Positions 1 through 8,399 of a DNA stretch of 18,799 bases are shown here, one piece after another (within the stretch, counting starts at the first letter, position 1; the number at the start of each line of letters is the position of its first letter). The position numbers and the translations under genes are program-made. The notes beneath the pieces are model-generated. The model was not told the origin of the DNA. It worked only from the letters and a program-made list of their open reading frames with translations, and ran no database searches. Source of the stretch: CAYYGL01 sp964471235 (GTDB lineage Bacteria > Calditrichota > Calditrichia > RBG-13-44-9 > J075); contig CAYYGL010000095.1 of assembly GCA_964471235.1 (NCBI GenBank), positions 1 through 18,799 of the forward strand, given 5' to 3'.

Positions 1-2146
1 CCCATTTGTAAAAAAAGACATTATCCCGGTTGAGGAGATTGATGACCTGGATATCAAACTGTGCCGCTCTGCCGAACATCCGGAAAGATTTGCTGAATCC
101 GGCGTCCCAGCGCAGGTAAGCCGGGTAGCGGAAACGGTTGCGATGATCGTCAAAGATAATGCGCTGCTCGGTCAATCCGTCATCATGTTCTTCGTAGCGT
201 GCCAGTGCCCGGGTGTAAGGGAAGCCGCTGCCATAGTTAAACCGGGTGCTAAAGCGCCAGCGTCTCCCAAGCTCATAACTGAAGAGGATGTTTAAATTAT
301 GGCGGCGGTCGAAGGAGGCATAATAGGTCTCATTGTCCAAATGCTTTTTCACCCAGCCCAGGGTGTAGCCAATCCATCCGGCTAACTGCCCGTATTGTTT
401 GTGGATGAAAATTTCCCCGCCGTAAGCATAGCCGTCGGTGGGCACAAACAAGCGGTTCACCGAGGTTTGTTCGCCAAGGGATTGATCGACTGCCGAGCGG
501 GTTTCTCGGTAGGTGAGCATGTTGTCCAGGGTTTTGTAGTATCCTTCAATTTGGATGCGGGTGGTGCTCCACAACTTGCGCTCATACCCCATCACGAAGT
601 GAATGGACCGCCCTGCCGGAACGGTTTTGTCGATGGCAAACCAGTCGTTGGTGATGTTGGGGCGAAATTCATCCTGCACGGTAAAAATGAACTGGCGGTA
701 AAGCCCGGTGGCAAAGTTGAGATATTCGTTGCGACCCAACTTGTATTTCAATGCCAGGCGGGGCGCCGGGTACAGCGTGTTCCGACTGCCGGAAAAATAA
801 CTCAACCGCAGCCCGGCATTGAGCATCCAATGGGAGCTTAACTGGCGGTTGTTCTGAATGTAAAGCGCGGCTTCCGATGGTCTTTGCTTAATTTTCAACA
901 AGGTGCGGTTATCGAATACACTCTTATATTCAAATAAGAGTTTCTTTATTTCAAAACCGAATTTGATGTCGTTTTTCGGGGAGAGGAAATAGGTTAAATC
1001 GCCTTTTAGAGAATAATCGAGAATTTGATTGTCGCTGTCCACCCCCTCATTGCCGCCGAATTCCACGGACGTATTAAAGCGGCTGCAGGCGACCATAAAG
1101 TGAGAAAACAGGCGCGGTGAAAAAACATGCTGCCAGTGAGCGGAGAGGGTACGATTTCCCCAGAGCAGGTTGATGGTGATTTTATTCCAATCCAGCACAT
1201 CGTTGCCGAAATAGCCGCTGACGGTCAGTCGATCCCGGGGGGATAATTCCTGATGAAAAGACCCCTGGAAGTCATAGAAATAGTAAGGAAATTCTTCCCC
1301 AATCAATTTGAGTGCCTGGTCAAAATAAGTGCGCCGGCCGGCGATCAGCAGGGAGCCGTTGCCGGTGGGGATTTCCATGCTCAGGTGACTACTCAACACG
1401 CTGACTGCCATTCCCCCGGAGAACTGCTTACGGTTGCCCTCTTTGCTGATCACATTGAGCACTGCCGACATCCTGCCGCCGTATTCCGCCGGAAATCCCC
1501 CTTTTATAAAGCGCACATCCTTGATGGCATCCAACAGAAAATTGGAAAACAAACCGCCCATGTGAGAAGGATTATACACCGTGATGCCATCCAGCATGAT
1601 CAGATTCTGATCGGTATTGCCGCCCCGCACCACCAGACCGGTAGAGAAATCGGAGGGTGCGACAACACCGGGCAGTGCCTGCAGGGTACGGAACAGGTCT
1701 GCCTCTCCCAATTGAGGCGCCTGGCGAATGTTGCGAGCGGACAGCGCCACCCGGCTCACCTGAACATCTCGTTCCAGCACCCCACTGTTGGCAACAATGG
1801 TATCTCCCCTGGCGCTTAGTACGGTTGGCTTCAGGTGAACCACCAGGTGCAGTTTTTGACCGGGTTTCATACGAACTGTTGTCCGGTAAGTTTGGTACCC
1901 CAGGTAGTGACACACCAGAATGTGTTCCCCGGGAGGAACGGGATAAATGACATAATATCCCTCATCTGTGGTCGTGCTCCCGATTTGCAAATCTTCCAGG
2001 TAAATATTGGCGCTAAGGAGGGACTCTCCGGAAGTGCTGTCCACCACAAAACCGGAGATGGATGCCGGCTGGGCATCGACGAATCCCCAGAAGAAAAATG
2101 CTAAAGCAAAAATGATTTGTTGGAAAATTCCGTACCGTAATGCCAT
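1..2146 (-). CDS. TonB-dependent receptor with carboxypeptidase-regulatory-like N-terminus, partial
   Basis: Reading leftward from an ATG at 2144-2146, the frame stays open to the window edge (715 whole codons) and is cut off before its stop. The start follows a GAGGA ribosome site about 9 bases upstream. The protein begins with a hydrophobic signal peptide (about residues 1-26, ending VDAQ). Next comes a CarboxypepD_reg-like beta-sandwich (about 28-110, with the ANIYLEDLQIGSTTTDEGYY pattern). The plug domain carries LFRTLQALPGV, VVRGGNTDQNLIMLDGI and GGFPAEYGGRMSAVLNVIS. A long alternating barrel follows, ending at the edge in FDIQVINLLNRDNVFFYKW, typical of the last strands, so only about 10-30 residues are probably missing. 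The family imports scarce or large ligands across the outer membrane using TonB energy; the ligand cannot be told from sequence. It stands alone, divergent from the CLC gene. Confidence 0.93.
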   Translation of the reverse strand, partial: MALRYGIFQQIIFALAFFFWGFVDAQPASISGFVVDSTSGESLLSANIYLEDLQIGSTTTDEGYYVIYPVPPGEHILVCHYLGYQTYRTTVRMKPGQKLHLVVHLKPTVLSARGDTIVANSGVLERDVQVSRVALSARNIRQAPQLGEADLFRTLQALPGVVAPSDFSTGLVVRGGNTDQNLIMLDGITVYNPSHMGGLFSNFLLDAIKDVRFIKGGFPAEYGGRMSAVLNVISKEGNRKQFSGGMAVSVLSSHLSMEIPTGNGSLLIAGRRTYFDQALKLIGEEFPYYFYDFQGSFHQELSPRDRLTVSGYFGNDVLDWNKITINLLWGNRTLSAHWQHVFSPRLFSHFMVACSRFNTSVEFGGNEGVDSDNQILDYSLKGDLTYFLSPKNDIKFGFEIKKLLFEYKSVFDNRTLLKIKQRPSEAALYIQNNRQLSSHWMLNAGLRLSYFSGSRNTLYPAPRLALKYKLGRNEYLNFATGLYRQFIFTVQDEFRPNITNDWFAIDKTVPAGRSIHFVMGYERKLWSTTRIQIEGYYKTLDNMLTYRETRSAVDQSLGEQTSVNRLFVPTDGYAYGGEIFIHKQYGQLAGWIGYTLGWVKKHLDNETYYASFDRRHNLNILFSYELGRRWRFSTRFNYGSGFPYTRALARYEEHDDGLTEQRIIFDDHRNRFRYPAYLRWDAGFSKSFRMFGRAAQFDIQVINLLNRDNVFFYKW

Positions 2147-2475
2147 TTGTTCATCCTCGTTTGTTTTACCGGGATCCGGAAGATAAGCATAACGAGAGCA
2201 TCACAAAGGAGTTTCTTGGAATGTGGCAAGAAACATTACTCCCATGGATAGTTTTAGCGGTATCTCATCTCCTCCGGTAATGCCGATAGCTACCATATCC
2301 CTTTTCCCGGGGTTATTACAAACGATGGTAAATTACTTTGGTTTCCGGTAAAAAAACAATGATATCTTCAGGAATACAGGAGAGCGTATGAGCTGGCATT
2401 TCTTTTAGAAAATCTTCAATTTTAGTAAAAAAATGACTATTTTCCGTTTCGTTTTTTGAGGCACTGAAGGTGAGA
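2147..2475. promoter_or_regulatory. Divergent intergenic leader region with a possible 6-codon leader ORF
   Basis: This spacer separates the two divergent starts and must hold promoters for both. It is AT-rich near the CLC start. I see no confident sigma-70 or Bacteroidota-type promoter pair. A tiny ORF (ATG at 2388-2390, stop TAG at 2406-2408, peptide MSWHFF) has its own AGGAGA ribosome-site match at 2378-2383, 67 bases upstream of the CLC ATG. A leader-peptide role is speculation. No fluoride-riboswitch core is visible upstream of the CLC gene. Confidence 0.4.
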
Positions 2476-4563
2476 ATGAAACCGATAACATCAGTAGTAA
2501 ATTTCAAATGGCTGCGTCGGGCAAGACGGCGAATACAGGAGAAAGTGCGCCATATCGGGGTGCCGGAATACGCCATTTTCAGCGCATTTTCCATTCTCAC
2601 CGGGGCGGTGGTTGGTTTAACGTCGGTATTTTTTCATGAAACCATTGATTTTTTCAGCGAGATTTCATTCGGAGCAGGAGAGGATATCTTCTTTTTCTTA
2701 GGGGGAAGCGCGGTAATCCTGATCCCGGCAATCGGGATGTTGCTGCAGAGCATGATGATCAAATTTGCACCATTGACGGCCCGGAAGCGTGGGGTGGCAG
2801 AGGTGATCAAAGCAGTTGCCGTGCGGGGCGGCTACATTCCGTTGCGGGTGACCCTGTTTCATTTTTTAGCTCCGGCAATTTGCATGGGCACCGGCGGCAC
2901 AGTGGGTCCGGAAGGACCGGCAGCCCAGATCGGCGCCGGGGTTTCCAGCAAATTGGGGAGTATCTTCGGTTTCTCGGAAAGGCGGCGGCGGATGTTCACC
3001 GCTGCCGGCGCCGGTGCTGCCATTGCCGCCATCTTTAATACCCCCTTAGGCGGCATCTTCTTTGCCCTGGAGGTGGTACTGCTCAATGATTTTCAATCGG
3101 CCACGTTCTCCGCCATTATCCTGGCATCTGTGGCCGCCAGCGCTGTCTCCCGCATTTTCCTGGGCAACACCCCGGCTTTTATCTTCCAGAACATCTCCAT
3201 CGGTCCTTATAAGGATTTATACCTCTATGCCATTTTAGGTCTGGGAGCCGGTATTATCTCGCTATTGTTCATTCGTTATTCCGAGAAAGTAAATCATCTT
3301 TTTCGAAAAGGGCTCCTGAGCCATATTCCCCAATGGCTGTCGATGATGATGGTTGGGGTACTCACCGGCGTTTCCGGTTATTTCTTCCGCCCCATCTTCG
3401 GCTTCGGCTATCATGCCATCAACACCATTTTAGCCCATGGGTTTACCTGGGAACTGGTCATCATTCTCATGACTTTGAAGTTTATACTGGTTCCATTGAC
3501 CCTGGAATCGGGTGGATTTGGCGGGGTGTTTGCTCCTTCCTTATTTATGGGAGCTTGTTTTGGCTACCTCTATGCGCACGTCTTAAACAATGTATTCGGC
3601 ATTCCGGTGGATACCGTTGCCTACACCCTGGTATCCATGGGCGCGGTGCTGGGGGGGATCAACTCCATCCCCATCTCGGCAATTTTGATTATTTTCGAAA
3701 TGAGCCGGGATTATACGTTTATTTTGCCATTGATGTTAGGCGTGGTGGTCAGTACTACCATGGTGCAGGTGGTGATCCGGGGATCGATTCACAGCAAACA
3801 CCTGGAAGCCCAGGGATATCGCATATCCCGCGGCAAAGAGAGTCATATCCTCCGTTCCATCCGGGTAAAAGATGTGATGCGCAGCGATGTGGTGCTGATT
3901 CCGGAACATACCCCGCTTCCTCGATTGATCAGCGAGCTAATCGAAAGCCCCCATAATACTTTCTACACGATAAATCAGGCTGGGGAATTGATTGGAACGA
4001 TTACCGAGAGTGAACTGCGCCCCATCATCACTGATTATGAAAATTTACAGAGTATGCTGGTCGCCGGGGATATTGCCCGTCCCGGCATCATCACCGTAAA
4101 AGAAGATGACGACCTGGAACATGTGTTTAATGTCTTCGGTCATGAGAATGTGGATGAACTGCCGGTAGTCTCCGCAAAGCATCCCAACAAAATCATTGGC
4201 ACGGTGTTCCGCCAGGATGTCATTGCCGCTTATAACCGGGAAAGTTTAAAATATAATTTGGCGGACGGATTGGGGCAACGGTTAAAAACCCTGGAAAAAA
4301 CCCATGCCGTCCAGGTGGCTGAGGGCTATTCGATTGTGGAACGGAAGGTGCCGACCCGATTTGTTGGGAAAAGTCTTTCCCAATTGCGATTAAGGAACAA
4401 ATATAACGTGGAGGTGCTGATGATCCGCCAGAACCGCCATCCCTTTCAGGAAGAAGACAGCCCCGGTTTTATTGTTCCTGCACCGGATTATGTCATTCAG
4501 CCGGGGGATGTGCTGGTGCTTTTCGGATCGGATAGTAATCTTGCCGCTACCGGAAAATGGTAA
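2476..4563 (+). CDS. CLC-family chloride channel/transporter with two CBS domains and C-terminal TrkA-C (RCK-C) domain
   Basis: Membrane protein of about 695 residues that moves chloride or another anion, as a channel or H+-coupled exchanger. The ATG at 2476 is chosen because AAGGTGAG lies at normal spacing before it; a GTG two codons earlier would overlap that site. The CLC core (about 35-445) shows GTGGTVGPEGP (gating Glu at 146), GGFGGVFAP and NTPLGGIFFALEV. CBS1 is about 462-520, CBS2 about 531-587 and the TrkA-C fold about 614-690 (VGKSLSQLRLRNKYNVEVLMIRQ, then IQPGDVLVLFGS). Departures from CLC-ec1 by eye: the GSGIPE stretch is KRGVAE, the internal proton Glu is Val200 (as in vertebrate channels), and the pore Tyr is His439. 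CBS and RCK-C domains suggest nucleotide control (ATP-type or c-di-AMP), which is inference. It is monocistronic, convergent with the next gene; no strong terminator is visible at 4564-4638. Confidence 0.95.
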   Translation: MKPITSVVNFKWLRRARRRIQEKVRHIGVPEYAIFSAFSILTGAVVGLTSVFFHETIDFFSEISFGAGEDIFFFLGGSAVILIPAIGMLLQSMMIKFAPLTARKRGVAEVIKAVAVRGGYIPLRVTLFHFLAPAICMGTGGTVGPEGPAAQIGAGVSSKLGSIFGFSERRRRMFTAAGAGAAIAAIFNTPLGGIFFALEVVLLNDFQSATFSAIILASVAASAVSRIFLGNTPAFIFQNISIGPYKDLYLYAILGLGAGIISLLFIRYSEKVNHLFRKGLLSHIPQWLSMMMVGVLTGVSGYFFRPIFGFGYHAINTILAHGFTWELVIILMTLKFILVPLTLESGGFGGVFAPSLFMGACFGYLYAHVLNNVFGIPVDTVAYTLVSMGAVLGGINSIPISAILIIFEMSRDYTFILPLMLGVVVSTTMVQVVIRGSIHSKHLEAQGYRISRGKESHILRSIRVKDVMRSDVVLIPEHTPLPRLISELIESPHNTFYTINQAGELIGTITESELRPIITDYENLQSMLVAGDIARPGIITVKEDDDLEHVFNVFGHENVDELPVVSAKHPNKIIGTVFRQDVIAAYNRESLKYNLADGLGQRLKTLEKTHAVQVAEGYSIVERKVPTRFVGKSLSQLRLRNKYNVEVLMIRQNRHPFQEEDSPGFIVPAPDYVIQPGDVLVLFGSDSNLAATGKW

Positions 4564-4638
4564 CAAACTGGAATTTGGTTTTTCTTTACCCGGCTTTTCA
4601 TCTCGCCTTCAATCAACATAAACCAATTTCCCATCCCC

Positions 4639-5583
4639 TCATTTCAAAAATCCCTCTATCGCACGATTTACATCTGCCGGTTTCTCGAACATGGCAAAGT
4701 GACCGCAGGAGGGAATCATCACCAATTGGCTATCCGGTATCTTCTCATCACCGATGTTGGCAATCGTTCGGGAATGACCGCCATGCAGGTAGGGATTGGG
4801 GATCAGGTTGTCATTCTCGCCGAAGATAATTAACGTCGGCTGTTTGATCTCCTCCAGGTGGTCGTACACCGGCTCCGCTAACATCCCTCTTACGGATTGC
4901 ACTACTGCATAGCAGTATGCCTCAAAGTCTCTGGCGCCCCGCAGGGCAATTCGATCGGTTATCATAAATTCCGCATCATCGGGCATGTTATAAAAGTTGT
5001 TGACAATATTGGCGCGGATTTGCTGCACCGGGGTGAAGCGGATACCATCAACCGTGACCACCTCTTCGAACCATTTCCGTTCCCCGGGAGTAAAGCGTTC
5101 GAAACCGGCCGGGGAGATGAGGATTAATTGCTCCACCATTTCCGGATGCAGCAGCGCCAGGGTCATGGCGATTTGTCCGCCCATGGAATGCCCGGCAATC
5201 ACTGCCGGGGAAAGGTGCAGCGCCTCCATAAATTGCTTTACAACATCCGCATAAAACGCCATCCCGTACGGATAATCTCCCCTGGAGGATTTCCCGTAAC
5301 CGGGAAGGTCCAGGGCGATGCAGCGGTAACGATTTTTCAGTTCCCGGATGTTTTTCTGCCATGCCGGGAGGTAACTCCCCAGCCCGTGAATGAAGATGAT
5401 GGTCTTATCGCCGCTGCCTTCATCCACATAAGCAATCCGGATATCGTCTTTCAGCGTCAGGTACTTCACCGGGAAGGGATATTTAAGTTCGGAAAACTCC
5501 AGGGGATGTAAATGCTTATAAGGCGCCATGCAGGCAGTCAGTAACATGGCGGATAACATGAATTGCAGCATGAAGTGTTTCAT
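4639..5583 (-). CDS. Lipoprotein alpha/beta hydrolase
   Basis: Predicted 314-residue serine hydrolase. The N-terminus is a lipoprotein signal (hydrophobic 4-17, lipobox LTAC, lipidated Cys18), so it should sit on the periplasmic face of a membrane or on the outer membrane. The fold shows the oxyanion HGLG (66-69), LDLPGYGKS, the nucleophile elbow GHSMGG (Ser133), the acid at GENDNLIP (Asp258) and the base at SCGHFAMFEKP (His295), a complete triad. The cap lies at about 160-240. The substrate is unknown; the family covers esterases, lactonases and C-C hydrolases. The start is 39 bases downstream of the preceding barrel gene, so the two are probably cotranscribed, but no clear ribosome site precedes this ATG (an A-run and GGAATCCC only). 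A cell-envelope partner of the barrel is a reasonable inference. Confidence 0.9.
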   Translation of the reverse strand: MKHFMLQFMLSAMLLTACMAPYKHLHPLEFSELKYPFPVKYLTLKDDIRIAYVDEGSGDKTIIFIHGLGSYLPAWQKNIRELKNRYRCIALDLPGYGKSSRGDYPYGMAFYADVVKQFMEALHLSPAVIAGHSMGGQIAMTLALLHPEMVEQLILISPAGFERFTPGERKWFEEVVTVDGIRFTPVQQIRANIVNNFYNMPDDAEFMITDRIALRGARDFEAYCYAVVQSVRGMLAEPVYDHLEEIKQPTLIIFGENDNLIPNPYLHGGHSRTIANIGDEKIPDSQLVMIPSCGHFAMFEKPADVNRAIEGFLK

Positions 5584-5622
5584 GATGGGATTCCGTTTTT
5601 TTTTATTGACAGGTGGAGAAGT

Positions 5623-7251
5623 TCAAAACATCAACCATTTAAACACCAGGAAAACTGTCCAGGGATTACGGGGTTTGGTGGTTCTGACCGGCGGATCGCT
5701 TTGTTTTTCCTGTTTGCCATTGACGACCGAGCTGGTGTAAAAGTCCCCCAACCACAGGTATGCGCCGTGTAATTCCAGGTTCATGAACACGCCAGGGCGA
5801 TAACTGAAGCGGAAATTGAGCTCTTTCCCGATGAATTTGTCCCCCTGCGGCGGTGCATATTGACTGACAGCCGCTGCCCCGGAGACTTTCAGGGAAAGTT
5901 TGTTGGGGATGATATCTTTGGAAAGATTGAGCGAACCAAACCACATCCCCAATCCCAGGTTGGACAAATCATTCACCGCTGCCACAAAGCGATTGACCAC
6001 ATTCCCGTGGGGCATCAGCAAATACGACCCATGACTGATAAAAATTGCTCCGGGCGAGCCATAGGTATTGCCGGTAATAACGCCGCTGTAGCGGTGATCG
6101 CTGAGGGTATCCCGGTCGCCGCTGGCATATACCACATCCAGGGTCAGGGCATCTTCGGCGGTTTGCCCGTAGCGATACCCTGCCCGGAAGTTTGCGGCAT
6201 ATCCCCTGATGTCCGTTTTTTGTGTTTCGCCATCAGGCTGTTTGACGTGCACGCTGCCACGGTTGGTAATGGCAAAACCGCCGGTCATCCATCGCCCCAG
6301 GGTAAATTCGGGATTGCGATTCCAGAAAGTGCCGATCCAGTAAATATCCGCCCGATACGGCCGGGTAGAGGTGTTCCCCAGGGGAAACCGGAACGTGCCG
6401 TTGTAATCATTCAACAGGCTGTTCAATCCCTGTCCTAAAATGGATACCCCGCCGGCGCCGTTGGCGCGGTCATTTACCCACCAAACGGAAACGCCCTGGC
6501 GCCAGGTGGGAGTGATATCCTGCTCATGCATCACCTCCCAGAGCACCACATCATCTTTTTTTTGGATACTGTTTTCATAGAGTTGATAATAGCCAGCTTT
6601 GGTGCGGGAATAGTCCCGGTCGTAACGCACCGAGATGCCCACCGCATCGCTGCCCCAGAATGCCAGCCGGTACCCGGTGTAGGTCATGGTAGAAAAAAAC
6701 GTGCGATAGGGATTATAGGGGGTATCGAACAATCGCTGCAAACCGAGGTTTACGGCAACACCGCTACGGGGAATTAGTTCCAGTTCTACGTTTTGCGTTT
6801 GAATATTCACCTGATCGGCATTGAAAGCGGAACCGGTATTGCCCCCGATGCCATAGGAGCGATCGCCCCAGGTCCAATCGATCTCAAATGATGCTCGCAG
6901 AATTGCCCTGCCATTAAACAACCTGGGTTGATAAATAAAAAACGGCAGCAAGCGCTGCTCAAAATAGGCGGTCTCAAAACCGGCGGTTGTAGTAGTATTT
7001 CTACCGAATAATCGCCCGACGGTCTGCCCGTTTAGAAAATCGTTGCGGGCGTAAATGTTGTTCATTACGCCTTGAGTGAAAAAATACGCCACAAACCGAA
7101 ACTCTTTGGGCGGTTGTTTGGGCGGCTGCTTTTGGGAGAGCTTCGGAAAAGACTGGGCGCCAATGATTCCCGGGAGAAGAAACAGAAGGACCAGGGTAAA
7201 CGCCCTCAGAGCATTCACCACCCCTTGCTGAGATAAAATTGTCTTTTTCAT
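5623..7251 (-). CDS. Outer-membrane beta-barrel protein (alginate-export/porin-like)
   Basis: A 542-residue protein with a signal peptide (MKKT start, hydrophobic about 14-32, cleavage near GAQ), a short Pro/Lys linker (KQPPKQPPKEF) and then repeated amphipathic strands rich in aromatic and glycine residues. It ends in KWLMF, with the C-terminal Phe expected of a BAM substrate. There is no TonB box, plug domain or Ton-type N-terminal domain, so it is a passive barrel. The style and length resemble alginate-export-type or other substrate-specific porins, but I cannot place it in a named family. A GAGG ribosome site precedes the ATG. Its neighbours are the lipoprotein hydrolase 39 bases downstream and, upstream, a 300-base untranslated stretch and the T9SS-sorted gene. 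A role as export or import pore for the acyl cluster is inference. Confidence 0.8.
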   Translation of the reverse strand: MKKTILSQQGVVNALRAFTLVLLFLLPGIIGAQSFPKLSQKQPPKQPPKEFRFVAYFFTQGVMNNIYARNDFLNGQTVGRLFGRNTTTTAGFETAYFEQRLLPFFIYQPRLFNGRAILRASFEIDWTWGDRSYGIGGNTGSAFNADQVNIQTQNVELELIPRSGVAVNLGLQRLFDTPYNPYRTFFSTMTYTGYRLAFWGSDAVGISVRYDRDYSRTKAGYYQLYENSIQKKDDVVLWEVMHEQDITPTWRQGVSVWWVNDRANGAGGVSILGQGLNSLLNDYNGTFRFPLGNTSTRPYRADIYWIGTFWNRNPEFTLGRWMTGGFAITNRGSVHVKQPDGETQKTDIRGYAANFRAGYRYGQTAEDALTLDVVYASGDRDTLSDHRYSGVITGNTYGSPGAIFISHGSYLLMPHGNVVNRFVAAVNDLSNLGLGMWFGSLNLSKDIIPNKLSLKVSGAAAVSQYAPPQGDKFIGKELNFRFSYRPGVFMNLELHGAYLWLGDFYTSSVVNGKQEKQSDPPVRTTKPRNPWTVFLVFKWLMF

Positions 7252-7316
7252 GAGGAACCTCGTTTCATACTTGCTTATCCAATCAAGATCATCCCGTACG
7301 CATGAGCCTCAAACTG

Positions 7317-7488
7317 CCGCCCTGCGCGGATATGATGGGGCGAGCCATCCCACCGGGGTACCCGGCTGAGAAAGCGTGAAATCGGTTGATACAAGTCAGA
7401 ACCGCAAGGGAGATTGAACTGGTTGGGAAAATCAATTCATCCAGTTCGTTTCCATTGTGCCCGCCAGCAGGAATGGCTTCTCGCCCCA
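7317..7488. ncRNA. Candidate multi-branched structured RNA or mobile-element non-coding end
   Basis: The 300-base gap 7252-7551 holds perfect complementary pairs that nest without crossing. A closing 9-bp stem pairs 7336-7344 (TGGGGCGAG) with 7480-7488. Inside it lie CCGGG/CCCGG at 7353-7357/7361-7365, CGGTT/AACCG at 7383-7387/7400-7404, a 7-bp pair GAACTGG/CCAGTTC at 7416-7422/7441-7447, and GCCA/TGGC at 7463-7466/7474-7477. A further hairpin, CCGC/GCGG, lies just outside at 7317-7320/7326-7329. The strand is undetermined. It lies 3' of the T9SS-sorted gene and 5' of the barrel gene. I do not recognise the class; a free-standing regulatory RNA or the non-coding part of a decayed mobile element are both possible. 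The pairs were found by eye, without energy calculation. Confidence 0.4.
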
Positions 7489-7551
7489 AAATCCTTCAAA
7501 GCCGGGATACCTCAATAGATTCCAGCGAGGTCTTTCCGGGGTCACCGGATA

Positions 7552-8340
7552 CTATTTTGCCAGCACCATTTTCCGGGTAAGGGCATGTTGCCCGGCTTGA
7601 AGCCGGTAGAAATAGACACCACCCGGTAAATTTTCCGCTTGAAAATCGACAGTGTAAGTGCCCGCCGGTAAGGTCTTATGAACCAGGGTGGCGACTTCCT
7701 GCCCCAGGGCATTGAAGACCCGCAGGGTAACCGACTCCCGCTCCGGAACCTGAAAACGGATGGTGGTAGCGGGATTAAACGGATTGGGATAATTTTGCTC
7801 CAGCCGAAACGATTCAGGAACATTTTCGGGAAGGGGCACAATATCCGTTAGCGGCGCAGGGTTGATTTCGTAAATACCTTCTACCGTCGCCACTGCCGGG
7901 GAATTTTGCTGCAATGTAATGGTGTAAATATTCCCAACTCCGCTGGGGGATACTGTATAGGTGCCGGTGAAAAAGGTTGAGACTCCGTTGGGATCAACAG
8001 CCCGCACCTGGTATGTGTTGTCACTATGAAAATCGGCGTAGATGGAGTCGAAGAAGACCGCCAGGAGCGGCGCGACATCCGCGCCGGCGGAGAGCCAATT
8101 TCCGACAATATCACCACCGACCACCCCATCGGTGCGACGGTATTTTTGCAGGTTGTCACAGCCTAAAGCACCGCCGTTGGAGCTACAGAAACCGTCCTGG
8201 GGTGTGGGGGGAGTGCCTAACGGCGGATTGGTTTGTACCACTTCATAATACATAGAATCCGGCACCTGTGCAGTGACATTGCCGGTAAAGGCAAATAACA
8301 GTGCCATTACCAATACCATGGTAACGATTAGACCTTTCAT
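7552..8340 (-). CDS. Secreted protein with type IX secretion (type A) C-terminal sorting domain
   Basis: 262 residues. The signal peptide is 1-24 (cleavage after VTAQ or near it). The middle domain (about 28-160) has a pattern of short strands: IVGNWLSAG, DSIYADFHSDNTYQVRAV, FFTGTYTV, IYTITLQQ and VEGIYEIN, with two cysteines (52, 61) that may bond. That pattern recalls lipocalin-like small barrels, but this is only a visual impression. The sorting domain (about 172-262) opens with SFRLEQNYPNPFNPATTIRF and ends TRKMVLAK, the classic Por/T9SS type A tail, so the protein should cross the outer membrane by the type IX system and be surface-attached or released. A strong ribosome site (AAAGGAGGT, 8346-8354 on the plus strand) precedes the ATG. 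It sits 59 bases after the acyl-CoA ligase; a lipid-binding role would fit but is unproven. Confidence 0.9.
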   Translation of the reverse strand: MKGLIVTMVLVMALLFAFTGNVTAQVPDSMYYEVVQTNPPLGTPPTPQDGFCSSNGGALGCDNLQKYRRTDGVVGGDIVGNWLSAGADVAPLLAVFFDSIYADFHSDNTYQVRAVDPNGVSTFFTGTYTVSPSGVGNIYTITLQQNSPAVATVEGIYEINPAPLTDIVPLPENVPESFRLEQNYPNPFNPATTIRFQVPERESVTLRVFNALGQEVATLVHKTLPAGTYTVDFQAENLPGGVYFYRLQAGQHALTRKMVLAK

Positions 8341-8399
8341 AACAAACCTCCTTTAATTGGTTAATGAAGTTTGGGGAGTTAACCTACTGATGGTTTTAT

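Noticed and set aside
1253..1819. 188-codon plus-strand ORF within the first TonB receptor
   Set aside because: It is the antisense shadow of a clearly coding receptor frame.
2147..2475. Fluoride riboswitch ahead of the CLC gene
   Set aside because: No crcB-motif core is visible, and the CLC protein has CBS and TrkA-C domains unlike fluoride-type CLCs.
2470..2475. GTG start two codons before the CLC ATG
   Set aside because: It overlaps the AAGGTGAG ribosome site that is well placed for the ATG at 2476.
7353..7414. TPP-riboswitch-like GGGGTACCCGGCTGAGA stretch
   Set aside because: The first half resembles the TPP aptamer, but the second conserved block and its hairpin are not found downstream.
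7289..7489. 66-codon minus-strand ORF in the gap before the barrel gene
   Set aside because: It lies over the hairpin-rich element, has no good ribosome site and reads as low-information peptide; the structure explains the sequence better.
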